A stretch of DNA of 64,000 nucleotides, from contig NC_081408.1 of NCBI RefSeq assembly GCF_030272615.1, positions 64,354,614 to 64,418,613 of the forward strand, given 5' to 3'. The notes below the pieces were generated by a model. It made no database searches, had not been told where the DNA came from, and saw only the letters and a list, made by a program, of their open reading frames with translations. This document shows, in pieces, positions 1-9,164 of the stretch (position 1 is its first letter; every line of letters starts with the position of its first letter). The DNA is from Cryptomeria japonica (taxonomy: Eukaryota > Streptophyta > Pinopsida > Cupressales > Cupressaceae). A program made the translations under genes and the position numbers.

Positions 1-220
1 ATAGAATAATTAACCTTATTAAGTATTTTACATTCCAAAATAGTGTACCGATAAACAAGAATTAATTCAGTAAATATGAATAATAAAGACAACATAGAAA
101 GCACACCATAACACAAGATGTTTAATGAGGAAACCCGGTGTGGGAAAAGCCTTGGTGGGATTTTTGACCCACAATATTCACTCACTGGCCAATGAAGGGA
201 TATTTATTACAAGAGGGGTT
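1..220 (-). repeat. Copia-type LTR A, first part (split by G1)
   Basis: This sequence reads as the minus strand of a copia-type LTR. It resembles LTR F at 31320-31480: a purine-rich track around 125-165 (matching the reversed 'ttttcccacc' block of plus-strand copia LTRs here), then a 'tattacaa' stretch just before the G1 insertion. The same LTR resumes at 26408, where the F-like order of motifs continues. The part beyond base 1 is outside the window, so it cannot be decided whether this is a solo LTR or the 5' LTR of a minus-strand element lying to the left. Confidence 0.6.
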
Positions 221-774
221 TGTTATCATAGATTAAAAATGGGCTTTTCTTTTCCCATGATTGGCTATGGTTTGTTGAAATTTTGAATAGGGTGCAGTTT
301 CAAATGCTTCAGCTTTGTTTTAGACCTCAAGGGTTTAAGGGTTTTTGATTTTAGATCCTCTTGCATTTGTTTTAAACCCTCTAGTTTCTAATCGTTCGTT
401 ACTTTATTCACTTAAGTAATGGGTCATGGGGTCGTAGGAAGTGTCCCCCCTTGTTCTTTGCCTAGGCGGTTATGTTAATTAATCAAAAAATTTATGCCTT
501 ATATGTTTTTCTCTTAAACTTGTCGAGCCCAGTAACTAGTGCGCATCTCGCGGATGGATCTACGGCTTTCGCTATTTCGCTAGGTGAAGTTGTGAATAGT
601 TTAAAACCAGCGAAGTTGCAAAAATGACATGGCATGCCACATAGACGGTCCAACTAGTTGATAATAGTGAGTAAAATGGCGGCACGCGGCACAAGTCACA
701 ATAGTTAGTGGGTCAGGATTAAAGGCTAAAAGGCGGGCCCCAGAAGTGAGTCAGGTTGCAGTCAGGAGATGACC

Positions 775-1320
775 TGGCGGGTACAGCTGTCAAGAAAAAA
801 TTATGGCCCCGTGGTTTTCTTTCGGTGTATAACAAAGTGACAAGTCAGCTCCGAAGGTGACTGGATGCTAGGTGATCACAGTGAGTAAGCGGGCCCACCC
901 CTCCCAAAAGCCTTTTCAGATGATTAAATGCCGATCAACTTAAAAGATGATCCAATGGCCCGCGCTATTTCGCAGCGGTAAGATGCTCGTTCTTTATACC
1001 CCGCAAAATAGCGAGAGTGAATGAGAGCCGTCCACGTGTCATGATGGCAGCCATGGAGGATACGGCTGTCAAGAGTTTGTTGGGGCCCCATGGTTTTCTT
1101 TCAACGTATAACAAAGTGACAAGTCAGCTCCGAAGGTGACTGGATGCCAGGTGTTCAAAGTGAGTCAGCGGGCCCACCCCTCCCGAAAGCTTTTTTAGAT
1201 GATTAAATGCCGATCAACTTAAAATATAATCTGATGGCCCGCGCTATTTTGCAAGGGTAAGGTGCTCGTTCTTTATACCCCGCAAAATAGCGAGAGTGAA
1301 TGAGAGCTGTCCACGTGTCC
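775..1320 (+). repeat. 279-bp tandem duplication in the G1 5' LTR
   Basis: Two imperfect copies follow each other with a 279-bp offset; the landmark aacaaagtga is at 831 and again at 1110. Each copy carries a GCGCTATTTCGC-type motif, a gttctttatacccc block and a CACGTG hexamer. The 3' LTR has the same duplication with the same offset (20702 and 20981), so it predates insertion. The position upstream of the TATA box suggests an enhancer-like repeat in U3; this role is inferred. Confidence 0.75.
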
Positions 1321-1450
1321 GGCGACACGTGGTCTAAGAAGAAAGTTGTGGGCCGGCCAAGGTGGAATCGGCGGTATAAAGGAAAGACATGCAGCTAGCA
1401 TTAAGTCGAATGCGAAGGAAATTTCAAGGCCAATGGTTGGGCACCACGTG
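1033..1450 (+). promoter_or_regulatory. G1 5' LTR promoter region: G-boxes and TATA box
   Basis: A TATAAA lies at 1375-1380 in a GC-rich setting (gcggtataaagg). CACGTG G-box hexamers occur at 1033, 1312, 1326 and 1445. Several have the form CCACGTGTC, which matches the ABRE/G-box bound by plant bZIP factors. If transcription starts about 30 bp after the TATA box, the RNA would open with the LTR reading frame at 1972. The 3' LTR keeps the TATA box at 21246 and three of the four G-boxes. Confidence 0.5.
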
Positions 1451-1971
1451 GTCTCATATAGCCAATAGAGAAGCGAGACCCGGTGTGGAGCCAAAGTTGT
1501 TAGTTAATCTAATGCTTGATCAAGTTTCTTTTGATTGGACGGTCGGCGCTATTTCGCAGGACCAAGCTACCCTATAGTTATGCTTCACAAAGTTGCAAAA
1601 GAGCAAAATGAAACACTTGCAGGAACGTTGTGACCCGTTGGAGCGAAAAATATGAATTCTCATATGAATTCAATTTTGAAGGGATGGCCGAAGCATGCGG
1701 AATCAATGTTGTAGTTAAGGCCCTGAGTACAATATTTGATTTCCTATCAACCAGGTGAAGATATCTTTTAAAGAATTTTGCAGAAGAGTGGATGCAGAGT
1801 TATTTTCTTCAAGTACAGAGCAAGTTGGTTTAGTTGCGGAGCAAATTCAATCAAGCAAAGAATAGGTTCTCTCGTATTCTTGTGTAGCAATCCCTATGTA
1901 GTGTTTTAGATAAGATAATTGATTTGTCATAGAATTGTTTAAGAGTGGTATTCATTTCTTATCTTTTCAAA

Positions 1972-4855
1972 ATGGCTCCTAAAAGAGAATTTTCTGGCAA
2001 AGTTAACTATTCAGAAAGGAGTGTCTGTGATGATTTTTTAGAACAGTTGATGTTGTCAACTAATCAGGCATCAAAGGCAAAAGAATTAGTGCCCAAGGCT
2101 CCCCGTTTAAAGATAGGAGAAGGACTATATGACAAGGGTAACTAGTTGAGAGACCCACAGGTTGGATTGTCTAGGTTGGGGTTGTTTAAAATTGGATTTG
2201 GAATGAGAAATTCTCTGGCCCCGCAAAACAGTATTTGGGAATTAGTTGTTGGGAAACTGGTAATCCTAGGGGTATTTATGGACATAGATCTGTTGACCCA
2301 AATTGTGCTCAACTATGATCCAGTCACAAGAAGCATTCGGGATATAAATGGGAAAACCCTTGTTGAGATTAATGCTAAAGAATTCAGGAAAGCTTTTGGG
2401 CTTAATGAGTTCACCAATTTTCTAGAACCTATAAATTTCACATCATTAGCCCAAATTTATGGTGCACCTTACCAGGTCCCTCTCAAAGTGGGAATTGCAG
2501 AGATCCTTAGACAAATTGGTGGCTTACAAGAAGCAGAGTTGACAGGCAGGGGTAAAGGGACTATTTTCCCTATAGCTACCATAGCCCACCAATTTGTAAT
2601 AACAAAGGGAGGCTGGAATTGCTTTGAGGATTTCCTCAAGCCTTATCATTTGTCCACTATAGTGTCTAGGTGTGCTGATCTAGAAGACTTCTTCAACGGT
2701 ATGTTTAGAAAGAAGGCAGCATGCAGAGGTAGGCCTCATCAATTCCAGTTTCCTGAAGACCTCATCAGAAATGAGTTTGATCTAGATGAGTAGGAGCTAA
2801 GGAAAGAGAAGTGGGTGGCTTATAAGAAAGCCTTGGATTTTGTGCATAAGTTTGATGCAATTTATGACCCATTGTCTAGCTTTTTCCCACTGGAGGAGAA
2901 AATAAAGTTTTTGATTGTTTTTCTTTGAAGATGTGATGCAGACACTGAAGGAGAAGAGGGAAGCTATAATCAAAAGCAACCCTGAGAAGGAAAGAATGAT
3001 CCTAAGTAGGTCAGCTTCTGGCAAAGCAATCCCTCCTAGTGATTATACACTGCATAAGAAATCCAGTTATAGTGTGCTGATGCCTACAACAGGGGAGCCC
3101 TCTACCTCCAAAGGAAGGAGGAAGATACAAGATGTCATTGACATCCAAGAAAGCCCAAAGAAGCAAGGGTGGGGAAAGAAGTACAATCAGATACACCTTT
3201 TTATTCCGCATCCCAATCCCCTATCCATATAGGAAATGAGCAAGCAGTAGCTGAGCAACTCTTACAGTTAGGCAGTCTAGGGGAAATTGCCTACACTTAT
3301 GATGAAGTGGAGGAAGGAATGCTAGAAGAACCCATTGCTGGTGAACAATTTTGTCACATCAGAAGCATTTATGCAGTTTATATGGAAACAACAGATAGAT
3401 AAATATAATGCTAGATGTGAAAAGAGAAAGGCTGAGCATCCCAATAAAGATCCAGCCCTGGTAGAAGAGGAAATAAAACAAGAGATGATGGAAGAATTCA
3501 AAACGATCACCCCTGAGCAGGGAAGAGATATGGTAGCACAAGCTGGAGTGCTTATTTTACCCGAATGGGATATAGCAGATGCCCTGGTACTAGATGCAGT
3601 GAGAAAAGAGACTAAACCCAAGGAGGGGATTACTTTCAATAAGGACAATGCTACACTTGTCATGTGGTCTCTCAAGAGAAATGAGAGTAAGAAAAGCAAA
3701 GACACCCCAGGGTCAAGTTACCTTGGTGGGATGATGGCAAAGAGAGTGCAGAGTACAGGGGTAGTGGAGGCTGCTAGCACTGTGTTAGAGACTGCAAAAT
3801 TTAGTGTTGCAGTAGCAGAGAAGGAAGCCAAAGAGAAAGAGGTCCCCCAAGTTAAGTTGGAAATAGTTTTGAAGGCCTATAATAATGCCAAGGAGGAGGT
3901 AAGAGGTAAGGATAGCATCATTGCCAAGTTGCAGAGCTAGTTGACTAGATAATACCATCAAGGTGAGTCTTCAACACTAATGATCTCCTCTTCTCCAGCA
4001 AGACCTCCACCTACTAGCCCTATCATTGAGTTTCCACCATCTCTAGCACCCTCCAGCTCTCAAATGGTTGAAATTACTCCTCAGGAATTAGAAAGCTTGA
4101 AATAGGCTCAGGCCATATATGAAAAGAAGTATGAGGAGAGAGTAAGGGCTACAATTTCTAGTTTTGCAGATATAATAAATGCCTCATTGCTCTACAACAA
4201 TGTAGGTAAAATTATGGATATATGGAATGAGCTCAGGAGAGACAAGGACATTTTGACACCTATTTTTTACAAATGGAGGCCTAGGGAGCAAGATTTAGAG
4301 TTTATGTGTGTATCCTGTGATGAAGCAAGGGCCAATGCCATCATCAAATCCACTTCTGATGTCGCGAAAGTCTTAGTACAATTAGTAGCAGAGGTGGATA
4401 ATGTGGATAGGAAGGTTAGTTTGTGCAGAAAGGAGTACACTGATCAAGTTTTTGAGTTGCTCCCAGGAGTTTTTGCTAGCCCGGATCAATTAAAAGACAA
4501 ACAAATGTGGCTTAAAGAGATAGAAGCTAAATTGTCAGCAAGAGTTAAAGGAATTATTGATCTAGACGATGCTTCTTTCTTTGTTTTGACAATACAAGAG
4601 ATAGAGAAAATTAAGTCACATTATGGTTTTCTCAATTCAAAAGTCAACAAAATGAGAAATTCTTGGAAAAGGTTGACTAAGACCAAGGATAAAGTGATTA
4701 ATTTCTCATAGCTGACAGAAGAGGTGTATGGTGAGTGGACAACTAAATATGCCACCCATGATCTGAAATAGTTTGAGAGCGCTCCTGAAAAGGTGGAAGA
4801 GGTTGCAACTGAACAGCTTGTTGAAGAAACTGCAGAGGCCGAAAAGAGCTTGTAA
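1972..4855 (+). pseudogene. LTR-embedded ORF, 5' copy (unknown function, broken)
   Basis: I do not recognise a family with certainty. The start codon at 1972 opens with MAPKREFSGK, identical to the 3' copy. The frame is broken by stops at 2143 (TAG where the 3' copy has Trp) and 2791 (TAG where the 3' copy has Gln). It also has small indels near 2920 and 3165, a 660-bp in-frame deletion whose junction is near 2467, and an 84-bp deletion near 3346. The C-terminal part (4187-4711) is open and rich in charged helical sequence. The protein lies downstream of the putative LTR promoter, so it would be the first cistron of the element RNA. It may correspond to the ORF1 that Ogre elements carry before gag, but here it is inside the LTR and present twice. 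Confidence 0.7.
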
Positions 4856-5810
4856 CTGTTTTTGCGAAAAGCTTGTAACCTCTTTATTTTGAAAAAAATG
4901 ATTGTAACAAACTGTCCTCGAGAAGTCTGAAGCTCTGTGCATCCATGTTGTTATAAATGGATACTAGGACTAGAGGAAGAGAGATCGCAAAGAATTGTAA
5001 GAAAACGCTGCATAAATTTATCTGAGCTTTTCTGAGTCTAATGGAGAATATTCAAAATTTCTTGTAATATTTCTTGAACTAAACATCAATATACAGACCA
5101 TCAGTTTTGAGTAAAGCTTTGTGTTGTCTTCAAGTGTGTTTACAAATTTGTTTACTATTTTCATTCTGAATAATCTAGGGTTGTTCTGTTTGAATGGAAT
5201 TGCAAAGCAATTTTAGTAGAAGTGTTCGTTAGCTTTTCTCTTTAGGAGGGAAATTAAAGATGCAGGGATCACTCATACCAGTAAACTCTTTGAAAGAGAC
5301 TTTGAATTTTGATGATCATAGATTAATTTGGAATGCATAAATTCTTGTAGGTGTCACGCATATACAAGGATTAATATAAACCAAGCCAACGGGATGCATA
5401 AAGATGTTTTGTTTGAAGAATATTATCTGAGTTTAGATGACTCTATGACCTTGGATAAGGCACTGGTATTGATTGAAGTTGTTTATTGCATTTTTTGTTG
5501 ATCGAAATGCTGAATTTAAGTATAATTTCCACTCTTTGTTTTCAGTTGATTTCAAGGTGAATAGATCCACTGGTTTTCTAGACTGGTTTGCTGTGGGTTT
5601 ATGTTTAAAAGTGTGAATTCAATTCACAAAGGTATACCCACCTGGGCTCTGAGTAAGTCCGAAGTGTAGAAGGTTTAATCAAACCTTGTCATATTTTGTC
5701 TTGAGAATTTCCTTATCTTTGATGTCTCTTCTGCACTGAGTTTAATTCTGCACTGAGTTTAATCATATTATTTTAAGGATGTTAAAGGGAATTAGATTTT
5801 GAAGACAACA
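4856..5810 (+). other. Non-coding 3' part of the G1 5' LTR
   Basis: This is about 950 bp between the LTR reading frame and the LTR end. It is matched by 25470-26407 with mostly transitional differences. A short direct duplication (tctgcactgagtttaat) near 5735-5765 occurs in this copy only. I see no reading frame of substance and no clear polyadenylation block. Confidence 0.6.
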
Positions 5811-5814
5811 AAAG

Positions 5815-5832
5815 TGGCGACTCTACTGGGGA
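5815..5832 (+). other. G1 primer binding site
   Basis: The sequence TGGCGACTCTACTGGGGA begins 4 bases after the LTR end. It starts with TGG, as expected for pairing to the CCA end of a tRNA, and resembles the tRNA-Arg-type primer site described for Ogre elements. A partial second copy (tggcgactctat) lies at 5942-5953. Confidence 0.75.
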
Positions 5833-6036
5833 GAGTTACAATAAAGATATAAAGACAGATCTATGTTGAGGCTTGTAAAGAAAATTGTTGTGTGTTTGTG
5901 GATAAGACTGCTTGTTTTCACAATTCCCATAGTTTTGTGGGTGGCGACTCTATTACGTTGGACCAGTCCTTGAGATAAAAATTTTTCTAAAAGGAAGACA
6001 AGTGAGATGTAGGGAGCAAAAAACACAAGATCATTC

Positions 6037-7878
6037 ATGAAGAAACATCCTCGTGAAATTTTGCAAGAAGGTTTTCTAGAACAGTCACGGAGAGGCCAGA
6101 AGAGATCTGTGTTGCATGAGCCATCAAATGCTACTTGGGTACAGAAAAACAATAGTACTAGTAAGATGCTTGATCAACCTATTTATGCAAAGTCTAATTC
6201 ATCTTCCAGAGATTCAAAGCGTGATATTTTAGGTTTCCATTCGGGATTGTTTGGAAATATTAATGATGCACCTATTTTAAATCAAGATCTATCTCATGTT
6301 AGTGTTTCTGCAAAAGATAGAACTAGTTCAAATGCAATTAGGCACTCTATTCCTAGGACAATTGATGGGAACATTAGTCTGATTGACATAGATCAAGTTA
6401 ATGCATCAGACTCTGAAGAAAAATTCCCTGATGAGGATAAAGTGTCTCAAGAAATTGAAGATTTAAATAGAAGAGTCCATCATTTGATATCCCTAAGAGC
6501 CCAAAAGGAGGCAAATAAGGAGAAGGAAGTTAAGGACAAACTAATGGAAAGAGATAGGCTTCTTAGATAGATAGCTGATCTTGAAGTACTTGCTAGAGAG
6601 AAAGAAAAAGGTGATGAGGAAGGCCCTGTGATTAGAGAAATTCTAATCCCCAAAACTAAACAAGCTTGTAAGTCAGTAGCCCAGCCAACTAGGGAAGTAT
6701 TTAATGACTCCTAGTTTCCTAAAACCAATCTAGATAAAGGAAAATAGAAATGGGTAGATGATGGAATAGAATCTAAAACTGCAGAAGAGATCTCTCATAG
6801 GATTCTAGCACATGAGAGAGAGATGGAAAGGATGAGGAAGGAAAAGGAAGATCTCCAAATGGAACTGGAAAAGGCTGAGTTAGAAGCAACTAATCAGGAA
6901 GTAAAAAGAAAGATTAATTACTTAAAGGCTCCCCCTATTATATTCCCATTAGAAGATCTTAGCAAGCCTAATCCCCAACACATTTCCTTTCCTCAAGTTA
7001 ATACTCAACCTGCAGTACAACCTAATATTGCCTCAGTAAGCCAAATACCTGTGAATAAATAGTACACCCAAGCACCTCAATCTCCAATCCCAAAAGTTAA
7101 AATGACCATGGGAAATAATAGTGCTATTACCCCTTTTCAAAGAAGACCAATCAATCTAGAACAATATAGACAACTGTTCTTTGATGGATTCTCGGGATAC
7201 CCAAATCATGTTCCCACTGAGTTAAGAGACAAACTCCATAAATTTGCTAGGAACAATGCAATTAGTGCTAAGGAGCATCTGAAATCTTTTGGGGATCTAA
7301 TAAATGATTATGAGATAGTAGATGAAGATGTTATTATGAAACTGTTTGTTCAATCCCTAGTTGATGATGCAAGAGATTGGTACAGAGGTCTTCCAGTCAA
7401 TAGCATAGGTTCATGGGAAGATTTTAAAAATTTCTTTCAAGAGCAGTATGGTGACAAGACTAATGTGAGTTTCATGCTAAATGAGTTCAACAATATTAGA
7501 AAATCTGAAAATGAAATGGTCACTGATTTCAATGCCAGATTCCAAAAAGCCATGCACAAACTGTATCAAGTGATGAGGCTAGATGATAACATGTGTCTTA
7601 ATACATATTACAATGCATTTGATTCCAAAATGGCCTATATCTTAAGAGATAAAAATCCCCATAACTTGAGAGATGCTTTTAGAATTGCCATAAATGTAGA
7701 AAGTAACAAAAAAACATCTGAAAAATTAGGAAGAAGGACAGATGGTAGATTATGGCAAGAAACCAAACAACAACCTAATAAAGTTGCTAAAGAGGATGAT
7801 AAAATAGAGAAATTGGTTACTGTTATGAAATATTTGACTGCCAAGGTTAACAAAAATGATAAACCCCATTATAACTAG
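6037..7878 (+). pseudogene. gag: G1 gag (amber-interrupted)
   Basis: The reading stays in one frame from the ATG at 6037 to the copia insertion, broken only by TAG stops at 6568, 6712, 6745, 7060 and 7876. The first 300 codons are hydrophilic with a Lys/Glu coiled-coil run (about 6430-6920). The part from 7100 has the helical retrotransposon capsid signature, including a DDARDWYRGLP stretch followed by W..F...F..QYG, typical of plant gypsy gag. After removal of C1 and one TSD copy the frame continues at 14985 with a zinc-finger-like segment. Gag would form the particle and bind the RNA. The start is the first ATG of the long frame and could be upstream. Confidence 0.8.
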
Positions 7879-7881
7879 CAA

Positions 7882-7886
7882 GATAG
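7882..7886. repeat. Target site duplication of C1, left (GATAG)
   Basis: GATAG directly precedes the C1 LTR and recurs at 14980-14984 directly after it. The gag frame of G1 reads through when C1 and one copy are removed. Confidence 0.95.
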
Positions 7887-7945
7887 TGTTGGATACAATT
7901 GTTTAATTATGTATTGTCTTTGATGTTACACAAATGTCATATCAG

Positions 7946-8127
7946 TCTACCGAGTTCAGAATGTTCGGCAAAGCAGTTAGACAGAGTCTACCGAGTTCAG
8001 AATGTTCGGCAAAGCAGTTAGACAGAGTCTACCGAGTTCAGAATGTTTGGCAAAGCAGTTAGACAGAGTCTACCGAGTTCAGAATGTTCGGCAAAGCAGT
8101 TAGACAGAGTCTACCGAGTTCAGACGG
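7946..8127 (+). repeat. 41-bp tandem array in the C1 5' LTR
   Basis: Four near-identical 41-bp units start at 7946, 7987, 8028 and 8069, and a fifth starts at 8110 but diverges after about 15 bases. Each begins tctaccgagttcagaatg. The 3' LTR has the same array starting at 13823. Because it lies upstream of the TATA-like box it may act as an enhancer array; that is inference. Confidence 0.9.
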
Positions 8128-8323
8128 TAAGAGAAGCAAGTTACAGAGTCTACCTAGCACTCCAGTATGCTATACCGAGTTCACAGTCTTTACCGAGTTA
8201 AGTCGGTCTTCGAAGAATATGTGAAGGAAAGTCAGTCTATACCGAGTTCGCAGTACTTACCGAGTTCAGTTGGTTACCGAAGAATCAGCAGTGTTCACCG
8301 AGCATCAGTGAAATGTTTATGCA

Positions 8324-8431
8324 GCCGACCGAAGCAATATTTATTTATTGAAATTTGTATATGTAGCCGACCTATGTAATATTCATCTTAACTTGTAATT
8401 GGGCCGACTTGGTAACCTGAATGGTATATAT
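8324..8431 (+). promoter_or_regulatory. C1 LTR promoter: three GCCGAC motifs and TATA box
   Basis: GCCGAC, the core of the plant dehydration/cold-responsive element, occurs at 8324, 8366 and 8403, followed by TATATAT at 8425-8431. The spacing (about 101, 59 and 22 bp before the TATA box) suits a core promoter. Binding by DREB/CBF-type factors is inference from the motif. Confidence 0.45.
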
Positions 8432-9104
8432 GAGAGATCAAGTTGCGATTTCGAAGTGTGGTGAAGTATGAAAAGTATGGAAATGTGAAGGAGCAGAAAT
8501 GTGCGAATTCTGATGAAGGATCAGTGATATCCTTGAAGTGCAGAAAAGATATATGTGATTAGTAAGGATCTATTGGCGTAGAACAGAGATCTGTATCAGC
8601 AAGATAAGTTGTATTTAATTCAGATCACTTCATTGTTGCTTTCTAACCATTGTAGCAGTGATACCAAAATCTCTTAACAGAGTTGGTCTAACAACCATTT
8701 TGTAAATCCTCTGACAAGGTGACAATTCGGTTGAATTGTTCTTAAGACCTTTCACAAGGCCACTCCTAGCAGGGTGATCAAATCCTCTAACAGGGTCACA
8801 CCTAACAGTGTGTTTTGTAACCTTTAACAGGGTTGGCTCCTAACAGGGCTCACTTCAGAAGAGTGAAAATCAGTAACTAGTTACATTGGTGGTTTTCCCA
8901 AAATTGGGTTTCCACGTTATATCTGGTGTTACTTGTGTTCATGTTACTTGTTTTATGCATGTTAATGTTTAATAAACACTGATAAATTAATTTACCGAGT
9001 TTCAGCAGTTTATATTTAAGACATCTAAGGGACTTGTCGATTTATTTTTGTGGTAACTAATTCACCTCTCCCCTCTCAGTTACTCCATCCATATTTCCAA
9101 CAAT

Positions 9105-9116
9105 TGGTATCAGAGC
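9105..9116 (+). other. C1 primer binding site (initiator tRNA-Met)
   Basis: TGGTATCAGAGC starts 2 bases after the LTR. It is the standard plant copia primer site complementary to the 3' end of initiator tRNA-Met. Confidence 0.93.
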
Positions 9117-9164
9117 TTTCGGTTCTTATAGGAAGGATTTCAAGGATCTAAGCTAAAGATCAAG

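Larger units (their letters stand above)
221..5810 (+). repeat. G1 5' LTR (contains a reading frame)
   Basis: It aligns along its length with 20092-26407. The start is placed at the TG of tgttatca because similarity to the 3' copy stops just upstream, and the end at gaagacaaca just before the primer site. It is 5590 bp against 6316 bp because it lacks a 660-bp segment (equivalent to 22339-22998) and about 84 bp (equivalent to 23877-23960). Differences from the 3' copy are mostly transitions. Contents in order: a promoter-like region with a tandem duplication (about 775-1450), an open reading frame remnant (1972-4855), and about 950 bp of apparently non-coding sequence. Confidence 0.88.
7887..9102 (+). 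repeat. C1 5' LTR
   Basis: It is 1216 bp, beginning TGTTGG and ending CCAACA, followed after 2 bases by the primer site. It contains a four-copy 41-bp array (7946-8109), many ACCGAG hexamers, three GCCGAC motifs and a TATATAT box. A C/T-rich tract (ttcacctctcccctctc) lies near its end, as in the other copia LTRs of this window. Confidence 0.95.

Noticed and set aside
7946-8127. CRISPR-like array
   Set aside because: Units are contiguous 41-bp tandem repeats without spacers, in a plant LTR.
8167-8379. A 70-codon open frame, also at 14044-14256
   Set aside because: It lies in the C1 LTR over the ACCGAG repeats and promoter motifs; both copies match only because the LTRs do.
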